A DNA stretch of 64,000 nt. Origin: Sphingomonas colocasiae. GTDB lineage: Bacteria > Pseudomonadota > Alphaproteobacteria > Sphingomonadales > Sphingomonadaceae. The stretch lies in NCBI RefSeq assembly GCF_019880585.1, contig NZ_JAINVV010000009.1:186001-250000 (forward strand), read 5' to 3'. This document shows, in pieces, positions 43,346-51,975 of the stretch. Each line of letters begins with the position of its first letter. Positions within the stretch are counted from its first letter, which is position 1. The notes beneath the pieces are model-generated. The model did not search any database, had not been told where the DNA came from, and saw only the letters and a program-made list of their open reading frames with translations. A program made the position numbers and the translations under genes.

Positions 43346-45346
43346 ATGTCCGAGATGTTCCAGATCACGCTGCCCGACGGATCCGTCCGAGAGGTTGCGC
43401 CGGGGACTACCCCCGCGGACATCGCCGCGGCGATCGGGCCGGGATTGGCCAAGGCGGCGATCGCCGCGCGCGTCGACGGCGAATTGCGCGACATCATGCG
43501 GCCGCTGGACGGCGACGCCCAGCTCGCACTGGTGACGGCGCGCGACGAAGCCGACGCGCTCGAACTGGCGCGCCACGATTTCGCGCATGTGCTGGCCGAA
43601 GCGGTGCAGCAGCTTTTCCCCGGCACGCAGATCACCTTCGGACCATCGACCGACGACGGCTTCTATTACGACTTCGCGCCGAAGGATCGCCCCTTCACCG
43701 ACGAGGACCTGCCCGCGATCGAAGCGGCGATGCGCGCGATCATCGCCGCAGACAAGCCGCTGAAGCGCGAGGAATGGAGCCGCGCCGACCTGATCGCACG
43801 CTGGACCGAGCAGGGCGAAACCTTCAAGGCGGAATGGGCGGCCGAACTGCCCGACGACGAGGCGCTGACGGTCTATTGGTCGGGCGGCGACTGGCTCGAC
43901 ATGTGCCGCGGCCCGCACCTCGCCTCCACCGGCAAGCTCGATCCGCAGGCGTTCAAGCTGACGCGGGTTTCGGGCGCCTATTGGCGCGGCGACCAGAAGA
44001 ACGCGATGCTCAGCCGCATCTACGGCACCGGCTGGCTCAACAAGAAGCAGCTCGACGCGCATCTGACGCGGCTGGAGGAAGCCGCCAAGCGCGACCATCG
44101 CAAGATCGGGCAGGAAATGGACCTGTTCCACCTGCAGAGCGAAGCGCAGGGATCGGTGTTCTGGCACCCGAAGGGCTTCATCCTGTGGCGCCAGCTGGAG
44201 GCCTATATGCGCCGCCGTCTCGACGCAGCGGGCTATGTCGAGGTGAAGACGCCGCAGTTGATGGACGCCCGGCAATGGGAGCGTTCGGGCCATTGGGGCA
44301 AGTATCGCGAAAACATGTTCGTCGTGCCCGACGAGATTCCCTCGACCGAGGACGATGCCCCGGTCCTCTCGGGCAAGGGCGACCTGATGGCGCTCAAGCC
44401 GATGAACTGCCCCGCGCACGTGCTGGTCTTCAAGCAAGGCATCACCAGCTATCGAGAACTGCCCATCCGCATGGCCGAATTCGGCTGCTGCCACCGCAAC
44501 GAGCCGCACGGCGCGCTGCACGGCATCATGCGCGTGCGCCAGTTCACGCAGGACGATGCGCATATCTTCTGCCGCGAGGACCAGTTGATCGAGGAGATCG
44601 TAGCGTTCTGCGACCTGCTCGACAGCGTCTATGCCGATCTCGGTTTCGAGACATATGCGATCAAGCTGGCGCTGCGCCCCGAACAGCGTTTCGGCAGCGA
44701 TGCCGAATGGGACCGGGCGGAACAGATCCTGCGCGACGCGGTGGCGGCGGCGGGCCGCGCCAATGACGACTATGGCTGGGAGGAGCTGCCCGGCGAAGGC
44801 GCCTTCTATGCGCCGAAGCTGGAGTTCCACCTGACCGACGCGATCGGGCGCACCTGGCAGGTGGGCACGATCCAGGCCGATACCGTGCTGCCCGAGCGAC
44901 TGGACGCCGCCTATGTCGGCGAGGATGGCGAAAAGCATCGTCCGGTCATGCTCCACCGCGCGATCCTGGGCACGTTCGAGCGCTTCATCGGCATCCTGAT
45001 CGAGCATCATGCCGGGCGTTTCCCGCTCTGGCTGGCGCCGGTGCAGGCAGTGGCGGCAACGATCGTGTCCGATGCGAACGACTATGCCAGGAGCGCCGTC
45101 GAGGCGTTGCGCGCCGCCGGGCTGCGTGCCGAAACCGACCTGCGCAACGAGAAGATCAACTACAAGGTGCGCGAGCATTCGCTCGCCAAGGTTCCGCATC
45201 TGCTGGTGATCGGCAAGCGCGAGGCGGAGGAAGGCACCGTCGCGATCCGCACGCTCGGCCAGGAAGGACAGCGCGTGATGCCGCTGGCCGACGCGATCGC
45301 GATGCTCCAGACCGAAGCCACGCCGCCCGATCTGCGGCGCGGCTGA
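43346..45346 (+). CDS. thrS: Threonyl-tRNA synthetase
   Basis: A 666-residue class II synthetase. It has an N-terminal TGS domain, the editing-domain motif [11 protein letters not shown] near residue 90, the zinc Cys in KPMNCPAHV near 355, [22 protein letters not shown], and motif 3 [22 protein letters not shown]. The C-terminal anticodon-binding domain ends the protein. The ATG at 43346 matches the family start. The preceding sequence derives from the duplicated region, so the thrS promoter may lie inside it. Confidence 0.97.
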   Translation: MSEMFQITLPDGSVREVAPGTTPADIAAAIGPGLAKAAIAARVDGELRDIMRPLDGDAQLALVTARDEADALELARHDFAHVLAEAVQQLFPGTQITFGPSTDDGFYYDFAPKDRPFTDEDLPAIEAAMRAIIAADKPLKREEWSRADLIARWTEQGETFKAEWAAELPDDEALTVYWSGGDWLDMCRGPHLASTGKLDPQAFKLTRVSGAYWRGDQKNAMLSRIYGTGWLNKKQLDAHLTRLEEAAKRDHRKIGQEMDLFHLQSEAQGSVFWHPKGFILWRQLEAYMRRRLDAAGYVEVKTPQLMDARQWERSGHWGKYRENMFVVPDEIPSTEDDAPVLSGKGDLMALKPMNCPAHVLVFKQGITSYRELPIRMAEFGCCHRNEPHGALHGIMRVRQFTQDDAHIFCREDQLIEEIVAFCDLLDSVYADLGFETYAIKLALRPEQRFGSDAEWDRAEQILRDAVAAAGRANDDYGWEELPGEGAFYAPKLEFHLTDAIGRTWQVGTIQADTVLPERLDAAYVGEDGEKHRPVMLHRAILGTFERFIGILIEHHAGRFPLWLAPVQAVAATIVSDANDYARSAVEALRAAGLRAETDLRNEKINYKVREHSLAKVPHLLVIGKREAEEGTVAIRTLGQEGQRVMPLADAIAMLQTEATPPDLRRG

Positions 45347-45428
45347 GCGGAGGCGCGAAGGGTTCCGCACCGGCCGGACTGCGTCAAAAGCGCATTTCCA
45401 AGCAAGCCGAGTGACGCCAATTCGCAAC

Positions 45429-45470
45429 GGTGCGGCGGAAATCTGCTTTCCGTCGCACCCTTGCCCTTTT
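45429..45470 (+). terminator. Terminator after thrS
   Basis: GGTGCGGCGGAAA (45429-45441) pairs with TTTCCGTCGCACC (45447-45459) around a 5-nt loop with one G-T pair, followed by CTTGCCCTTTT. It separates thrS from infC. Confidence 0.7.
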
Positions 45471-45541
45471 CTCGGGCGCGGTGAATCGCTAAATGGCGCG
45501 CTCACGATCCCGATTCAGGAGACACTGCTATACGTCCGCCC

Positions 45542-46081
45542 ATGACCCGGCGCCCTCTCGGCGCCCCGCCGGTGCCCATGAATGGCCCGCGCTACAATGA
45601 ATTCATCTCGTCGCCCAAGGTCCGCGTGATCGATGAAAACGGCGAGAATCTGGGCGTGATGTATACAAGGGAAGCGATGGAGCAGGCCCAGGAGGCCGGG
45701 CTCGACCTGGTCGAGGTCTCCCCCAACGCCGATCCGCCGGTCGCCAAGTTCCTCGACGTCGGCAAGTTCAAGTACGAGGCGCAGAAGAAGGCGAACCTCG
45801 CGCGCAAGTCGCAGAAGACGCAGGAGATCAAGGAGATCAAGATGCGTCCGAACATCGACGACCATGATTACGACGTGAAGATGAAGAAGATTCACGCGTT
45901 CATCGGCGAGGGCGACAAGGTGAAGGTGACGCTGCGTTTCCGTGGCCGCGAACTCAGCCACGGCCAGCTCGGCATGGCGCTGCTCCAGCGCGTTCAGGAA
46001 GATACCGCCGAAGACGCCAAGGTCGAAGCATATCCGCGTATGGAAGGCCGCCAGATGCTGATGGTGCTCGCCCCCAAATAA
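45542..46081 (+). CDS. infC: Translation initiation factor IF-3
   Basis: A 179-residue IF-3 from the ATG at 45542. The N-terminal domain includes [14 protein letters not shown] and the C-terminal domain [18 protein letters not shown] and [14 protein letters not shown]. It binds the 30S subunit and checks start codons. The best ribosome site, AGGAGA at 45517-45522, is 19 bases before this ATG but seven bases before an in-frame ATA at 45530. This suggests the true start is AUA, fitting known IF-3 autoregulation through rare start codons; the protein would then be four residues longer. Confidence 0.95.
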   Translation: MTRRPLGAPPVPMNGPRYNEFISSPKVRVIDENGENLGVMYTREAMEQAQEAGLDLVEVSPNADPPVAKFLDVGKFKYEAQKKANLARKSQKTQEIKEIKMRPNIDDHDYDVKMKKIHAFIGEGDKVKVTLRFRGRELSHGQLGMALLQRVQEDTAEDAKVEAYPRMEGRQMLMVLAPK

Positions 46082-46133
46082 GTCGGGCGTGCCGCCGGTG
46101 AACACCACCGGATTTCACCTTTAAATGCTTGAA

Positions 46134-46164
46134 AGGCGCGCGACTTCGGTTTGCGCGCCTTTTT
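46134..46164 (+). terminator. Intrinsic terminator after infC
   Basis: AGGCGCGC and GCGCGCCT form a perfect 8-bp stem around an 11-nt loop, followed by five Ts (46160-46164). Confidence 0.85.
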
Positions 46165-46347
46165 GGCGTTCTTGCCGCACCGCAGCGCCGGCCGCATTCC
46201 GTAGCGTCAAATGATACACTGTGGCAAAAAGGCCGCTAACCCAAGGAAAACTGCCATTCCCGGCACGCTGCCCGCTGGCGAGCTTCGGACGACCGCGTTA
46301 GCTTCACGGACAAATAGACAAGAAAACGACAATCGAGAGGAGCCTAT

Positions 46348-49062
46348 ATGTCCAAGTCCTTCTGGCTTGTTTCCGTTGCCTGTTTCGCTCTTGCCACGCC
46401 GGCGGTTGCGCAGGACGCCGCTCCAGCACAAGCTGCGGAAGATACGGCGACCGGCGACAACGACATCATCGTGACCGCCCAGGGCCGTGCCCAGCAACTT
46501 CAGGACGTGCCGCTCGCAATCTCCGCGGTCTCCTCCGAAACGATGCAGAATTCGGGCGCCAACGATATCCGCCAGCTCAATCAGGTCGCACCCTCGCTGC
46601 TGGTGTCCTCGACCGGATCGGAGGCGAACGGATCGGTTCGTATCCGCGGCGTCGGCACCGTCGGCGACAATCCGGGCCTCGAAAGCTCGGTCGCGGTGTT
46701 CATCGACGGCGTCTACCGTTCGCGTTCGGGCATCGGCCTGAACGAACTGGGCGAGGTCGAACGCGTCGAAGTGCTGCGCGGCCCGCAAGGTACGCTGTTC
46801 GGCCGCAACGCATCGGCCGGCCTGCTCAATATCGTCAGCAAGAAGCCGGCCTTCGAGTTCGGCGCGACCGCCGAAGCAACGTATGGCAACTACGATTTCT
46901 GGCGGCTCGGCGGCAGCGTCACCGGCCCGATCAGCGAGACACTTGCCGCGCGCGTCGACGGCGTGTGGGTGAAGCGCGACGGATTTTACAAGGATGTCGT
47001 CAACGGCACGCGCATCAACGATCGCGACCGCTATTTCGTGCGCGGACAATTGCTGTTCGAACCGACCAGCGATCTCAGCTTCCGTCTGATCGGCGACTAT
47101 ACCAAGCGCGACGAAAGCTGCTGCGCCGCGGTGTATCTGCGCGCGGCTGACAATCCGCTGGTCGGCGGCCTGCTCGATCCGGCGCAGAACCCGATCGTCC
47201 GCGTGCTCACCGCGATGGGCCAGAACCCGGCGTCCTTCACCAACGACCCCTATCAGCGCGACGTCTATGTCTCGCCGGGGCGGACCTATGCCGGCAAGAC
47301 CAAGGACATGGGCATTTCGGGCGAGCTCAACTGGAATTTCGGCAATGCCCGGCTGACCTCGATCACCGCCTATCGCGACTATAGCTCCAACCAGGCATCG
47401 GATACCGATTACAGCCAGATCGACATCCTGTACCGCGCGCCCGGCAAATCCGCCTATCAGCGCGATTTCCAGACCTTCAGCCAGGAACTGCGCCTGCAGG
47501 GCACGGCTTTCGACGACAAGCTCGACTGGCTGGTCGGCGGCTATTACGCCAACGAGAAGCTGAAGGTGACCGACAATCTGAAGTTCGGCCGCGACTATGG
47601 CCGCTTCGCCACCTGCCGGATCGTTTCGGGCAGCACGCTCGCCGCCTTCTTCGACGCATCGCAGAGCGGCTGCATCAGCGCGGCCGGCCGCGCCGGGCTG
47701 GTGGCGACCAATGCGTTCGGCGCGGCGACGCCGCTGGTGCTGGGTGCGTTCGACCGGCTCGACGGCATCCGCAACGTCGGCGACAATGACGCGATCTATC
47801 GCCAGAAGAGCGAGAATTTCGCGATCTTCACGCACAATATCGTGCACATCACCGACAAGATCGATTTCACCGCTGGCCTGCGCTGGACGACGGAAACGAA
47901 GAATTTCCGCGCGAATTTCAACAACAATAACACCGCCTGCCTCGTGCAGAAGCAGCAGCTCGGTTCGCTGCTCGCGGTGCCGGCGCTGGCGGCCACGGCC
48001 GGCGCGATCATCGGCCTGTCGTGCCAGGGCAATTCGAGCTCCGAGCTCAATGGCTACAATCTGTCGGACCGGATGAAGGACGACGAGTTCACCGGCACGG
48101 CGGTGCTCTCCTACAAGCCCAACAGCGACATGCTGTTCTACGCCAGCTATTCGAAGGGCTATAAGGCGGGCGGCTTCAACCTCGACCGTTCGGCGCTGAC
48201 CACCTCGACGATCTTCCCCTTTGCCAGCGCGTCTTCGGGCTTCAACGTCGCCAATCTGCGCTTCGACGCGGAGAAGGTGGACGCGTACGAAATCGGCACC
48301 AAATTGTCGTTCGGCAACTTCACCTTCAACGTCTCCGCCTTCCGCCAGGATTTCTCGAACTTCCAGCTCAATACGTTCAACGGCACCGTCTTCCTGGTGC
48401 AGAACATCAATGGCTGTTCGAACCTTGTGGGCGGCAGCGGCGCGGATGAGGATCTCTCGCTCGCCACCGGCACCTGCGCCCCGGGCGACGTCACCTACGG
48501 CGTGCGTTCGCAGGGCGTCGAACTGGAAGCCTCGATGACGCCGGCGCCCTATGTCCGCGTCAATGCCGGCCTCACCTGGGCGCGCACCAAATATCGCGGC
48601 GACCTGGTCGGCCGCGATACCGGCGCAGCGCTCGATCCCGCGCTTCGCGTGCTGCCGGGCAATCTGATGTCCAACGCGCCGGAAATCGTGACCACCGGCT
48701 CCTTCACCTGGACGCCGCCGATCGGCGACTCCGGCCTGTCGGGCCTGTTCTATGTCGATGCGCGCATGATGGGCGACTACAACACCGGATCGGACCTGTT
48801 CCCGCAAAAGGCGCAGGATGGCTTCGCGCTGGTCAATGCCCGTGTCGGCCTGCGCGGCCGCGACGAGAAATGGGCGATCGAGCTCTGGGCGCAGAACCTG
48901 TTCGACAAGGGCTATACCCAGGTCGGGTTCAACTCGCCCTTCCAGGCCGGCGTCACCAGCGCGCCCTTCGTCGATCCGCAATATCCCGGCGGCCGCCAGA
49001 TCTTCTCGGCCTATCTGGCCGAACCCCGCACCTATGGCGTCACGGTGCGCGGCAAGTTCTGA
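46348..49062 (+). CDS. TonB-dependent outer-membrane receptor
   Basis: A 904-residue receptor with a signal peptide (ending AVAQD), plug with DIIVTAQGRAQQLQDVPLAIS and VLRGPQGTLFGRNASAGLLN, and a barrel ending in Phe (VRGKF). GAGAGGAG precedes the ATG. The substrate is not apparent. Genes next to it are housekeeping, so context gives no hint; I see no clear Fur box upstream. Confidence 0.93.
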   Translation: MSKSFWLVSVACFALATPAVAQDAAPAQAAEDTATGDNDIIVTAQGRAQQLQDVPLAISAVSSETMQNSGANDIRQLNQVAPSLLVSSTGSEANGSVRIRGVGTVGDNPGLESSVAVFIDGVYRSRSGIGLNELGEVERVEVLRGPQGTLFGRNASAGLLNIVSKKPAFEFGATAEATYGNYDFWRLGGSVTGPISETLAARVDGVWVKRDGFYKDVVNGTRINDRDRYFVRGQLLFEPTSDLSFRLIGDYTKRDESCCAAVYLRAADNPLVGGLLDPAQNPIVRVLTAMGQNPASFTNDPYQRDVYVSPGRTYAGKTKDMGISGELNWNFGNARLTSITAYRDYSSNQASDTDYSQIDILYRAPGKSAYQRDFQTFSQELRLQGTAFDDKLDWLVGGYYANEKLKVTDNLKFGRDYGRFATCRIVSGSTLAAFFDASQSGCISAAGRAGLVATNAFGAATPLVLGAFDRLDGIRNVGDNDAIYRQKSENFAIFTHNIVHITDKIDFTAGLRWTTETKNFRANFNNNNTACLVQKQQLGSLLAVPALAATAGAIIGLSCQGNSSSELNGYNLSDRMKDDEFTGTAVLSYKPNSDMLFYASYSKGYKAGGFNLDRSALTTSTIFPFASASSGFNVANLRFDAEKVDAYEIGTKLSFGNFTFNVSAFRQDFSNFQLNTFNGTVFLVQNINGCSNLVGGSGADEDLSLATGTCAPGDVTYGVRSQGVELEASMTPAPYVRVNAGLTWARTKYRGDLVGRDTGAALDPALRVLPGNLMSNAPEIVTTGSFTWTPPIGDSGLSGLFYVDARMMGDYNTGSDLFPQKAQDGFALVNARVGLRGRDEKWAIELWAQNLFDKGYTQVGFNSPFQAGVTSAPFVDPQYPGGRQIFSAYLAEPRTYGVTVRGKF

Positions 49063-49116
49063 CGGGTTCGCGAAGCGGTCGCCGCGCGGCCGCTTCCGGC
49101 CTTATGTCTGGGGGAG

Positions 49117-49152
49117 AAGGTCCGTTCCGGGAAACCGGAGCGGACCTTTCTT
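49117..49152. terminator. Bidirectional terminator between receptor and glnD
   Basis: AAGGTCCGTTCCGG and CCGGAGCGGACCTT pair over 14 bp with one T-G pair and a GAAA loop, followed by TTCTTTT. It lies between convergent genes. Confidence 0.85.
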
Positions 49153-49153
49153 T

Positions 49154-51910
49154 TCAGGCGGCTTCGGCCGCATCCTCGCCAGCAGCCGCTTCAAGCAGCC
49201 GACGCTCGAGCGCCTTCAGCCGCTGCGCCCCCTCCACCTTGTCGCCGATCAGATCGGTTATGTAGAAGGTATCGACCGCGCGTTCGCCATAGGTGGCGAT
49301 GTGCGCCGAATGGATCGTCACTTTCGACTGGAACAGCCCATAGGCGAGCGCATAGAGCAACGCCGGCCGGTCACGCGCATTGATCTCCACCACCGTGTAA
49401 CGGTTCGACGCCTTGTTATCGATCAGCACCGCCGGCTGGATGGTGAAGGCTTCGGCCCGCGTGCGGGCGAGCGGCCGCTGGGCGAGCCGCTCGTTGAGCT
49501 TGTGCCGATTGGCGAGCGCATCCTCGATCGCGCGTTCGAGCCGCTTCAGCCGCTCCGGTTCGTCGAGCATGCGCCCGAACGGATCCTGGACCAGGAAATT
49601 GTCGAGCGCCATGCCGTCGCGCGTCGTGTGGATCCGGGCGTCGATCACGCTGCCGCCCGCCAGATGGATGGCGCCGGCGACGCGGTAGAACAGCCCGGGA
49701 TGGTCGCTGGCATAGACGGTGACGAGCGTGGCGCCGCGATCGGGATAGACCTGCGCCGAGATCGAAAGCGGCTGGTCACCCGCCGCCGCGACATGGCGGG
49801 CATTGCGTTCGAGCACGTCGAGCGGCTCGGCGATCCAATAGGATGCCGGCAGGCGCCGCGCCGCGGCCTTGATCGTCGCATCGTCCCAGCCCATCGCGGC
49901 CGCCAGGGCCTGCTGCTTGGCAGCGATCCGTTCCTCGCGCCCCTTCTGCTTGTGGCCCAGGCGCAGCACTTCCTCCGCCGCCTCGAACAGGCCGGTGAGC
50001 AGCTGGCGTTTCCAGTCGTTCCACACGCCAGGGCCGACCGCGCGGATATCCACGACGGTCAGGATCAGCAGCAGCCTCAATCGTTCGGGGCTCTGCACCG
50101 CCTCGGCGAAATCGAGGATCGTCTTGAAGTCGGCAAGGTCGCGCTTGAAGGCGGTGGCCGACATCAACAGGTGATAGCGCACCAGCCATGCGACGGTTTC
50201 GGTCTCGGCCGGCGAAAGGCCGAAGCGCGGGCACAGCTTCATCGCGACTTCGGCGCCGAGCACGCTGTGATCGCCACCGCGCCCCTTGGCGATGTCGTGC
50301 AGCAGCACCGCGACATAGAGCACCCGGCGCGAGACGAGCTGGCGCGCGATCGTGGTCGATAGCGGGTGATCGTCGTTGAGATCGCCCTTCTCGATCTGCG
50401 CGAGCAGGCCGATGGCGCGGATCGAATGCTCGTCCACCGTATAATGATGGTACATGTCGAACTGCATCTGCGCGACGACACGGCCGAAATCGGGCACGAA
50501 GCGGCCGAACACCGTCGCCTCGTTCATCCAGCGCAGCACCGTTTCGGGATCGCGCGGCGAGGTGAGCACATCGATGAACAGTGCATTGGCGCGCGGATCG
50601 TTGCGGATGCCGGCATCGATCAGCCGGGCATCGCGCGCCGCTGCCCGCATCGCGAGCGGGTGGATCTCCAGCCCATGCTTGTCGGCCAGCGCGAAGATCT
50701 CGATCAGGCGGACCGGATCCTGCTGGAAAAAGCCGTCATCGGGCAGCGCCAGCCGGCCGCGATCAAGCACGAAGCCGGCCAGCTTGCGCGGTGTGCGGCG
50801 CAGCGCCGGCAACCCCATGAACCGCCGCCCGCGCGCGGCGAAGCTGTCGTCGAGATGCGCCAGGAACAGCCCGGTCAGATCCCCCACCTGCTTCGCGGTG
50901 AGGAAATAATGCTGCATGAAACGCTCGACGGCGGAGCGCCCCGGCCGGTCGGCATAGCGCATGCGCAGCGCGATCTCGCGCTGGAAGTCGAACGTCAGCC
51001 GTTCCTCGGCTCGACCCGCGATCATGTGCAGATGGCACCGCACCGCCCACAGGAAATTCTCGGCCTTCTGGAAACGGCGCAGTTCGTCGCGCGTCAACAG
51101 CCCCTTGTCGACCAGTTCGGCGACGGTGTGCACACGGTGCACATATTTGCCGATCCAGAACAGGGTGTGGAGGTCGCGCAGCCCCCCCTTGCCTTCCTTG
51201 ATATTGGGTTCGACGACATAGCGGCTGTCGCCCATGCGCTTGTGGCGCGCGTCGCGTTCGGCCAGCTTGTCGGCGATGAAGGCGCGGCCGGTGCCCGCCA
51301 TCACCTCGCGATCGAACCGGGCCCAGGCCTCGTCGTACAGCGCCTGATCGCCCCAGACATAGCGCGATTCGAGCAGGCCGGTGCGGATGGTGAGATCGCT
51401 CTTCGCCATGCGCACCATCTCGTCGAGCGAGCGGCTGGAATGGCCGACCTTCATGCCGAGATCCCAGAGCGAATAGAGCATCGATTCGATGACCTGTTCT
51501 GTCCAGCCCGTCTGCTTCCACGGCGTGAGGAACGCGATGTCGACGTCCGAATAGGGCGCCATCTCGCCGCGGCCATAACCGCCGACCGCGAGCAGGGCCA
51601 GGCGCTCGGACGCCGTGGGGTTGTTGATCGGGTAGAGGCGCTGCGTCGTGAAATCGAAGATCAGCCGCAGGATCTGATCGGTCAGGAACGCCTGGGCGGA
51701 CGCCGCGTCGGTCCCGCGCGAAGGGTTCTCCGCCAGCCGCCGCGCGATCTCCGCGCGGCCGGCATCCAGCGCCTCGCGCAGCAGCGCGACCATCGCCGGG
51801 CGCTGCCCTGCCGATCCGCCATTGTCGGGAAGCGCCGCCAGCGCATCGGACACGACGCGCCGATCGATGATACGGCGGCGATTGGAAAGACTGTCGAAGC
51901 GCGCGGGCAT
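49154..51910 (-). CDS. glnD: [Protein-PII] uridylyltransferase / uridylyl-removing enzyme
   Basis: A 918-residue GlnD. The nucleotidyltransferase motif is GGYGRGEMAPYSDVD near residue 115, followed by EPNIKEGKGGLRDLHTLFW and an HD phosphohydrolase domain with LLHDIAKGRGGDHS near 530. Two ACT domains end the protein (VYASDHPGLFYRVAGAIHL and INARDRPALLYALAYGL). It modifies PII proteins according to glutamine level and so controls nitrogen assimilation. Length and domain order are normal. Confidence 0.96.
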   Translation of the reverse strand: MPARFDSLSNRRRIIDRRVVSDALAALPDNGGSAGQRPAMVALLREALDAGRAEIARRLAENPSRGTDAASAQAFLTDQILRLIFDFTTQRLYPINNPTASERLALLAVGGYGRGEMAPYSDVDIAFLTPWKQTGWTEQVIESMLYSLWDLGMKVGHSSRSLDEMVRMAKSDLTIRTGLLESRYVWGDQALYDEAWARFDREVMAGTGRAFIADKLAERDARHKRMGDSRYVVEPNIKEGKGGLRDLHTLFWIGKYVHRVHTVAELVDKGLLTRDELRRFQKAENFLWAVRCHLHMIAGRAEERLTFDFQREIALRMRYADRPGRSAVERFMQHYFLTAKQVGDLTGLFLAHLDDSFAARGRRFMGLPALRRTPRKLAGFVLDRGRLALPDDGFFQQDPVRLIEIFALADKHGLEIHPLAMRAAARDARLIDAGIRNDPRANALFIDVLTSPRDPETVLRWMNEATVFGRFVPDFGRVVAQMQFDMYHHYTVDEHSIRAIGLLAQIEKGDLNDDHPLSTTIARQLVSRRVLYVAVLLHDIAKGRGGDHSVLGAEVAMKLCPRFGLSPAETETVAWLVRYHLLMSATAFKRDLADFKTILDFAEAVQSPERLRLLLILTVVDIRAVGPGVWNDWKRQLLTGLFEAAEEVLRLGHKQKGREERIAAKQQALAAAMGWDDATIKAAARRLPASYWIAEPLDVLERNARHVAAAGDQPLSISAQVYPDRGATLVTVYASDHPGLFYRVAGAIHLAGGSVIDARIHTTRDGMALDNFLVQDPFGRMLDEPERLKRLERAIEDALANRHKLNERLAQRPLARTRAEAFTIQPAVLIDNKASNRYTVVEINARDRPALLYALAYGLFQSKVTIHSAHIATYGERAVDTFYITDLIGDKVEGAQRLKALERRLLEAAAGEDAAEAA

Positions 51911-51975
51911 GCGCTTCAGATAGGGACTTCAGGAAGGTTCGTCACGCGTCCCGAACCGTCATGCAGAAAACCCGA

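Noticed and set aside
46207-48981. A 924-codon open frame opposite the second TonB receptor
   Set aside because: Same reason: antisense shadow of a receptor gene with strong plug and barrel motifs.
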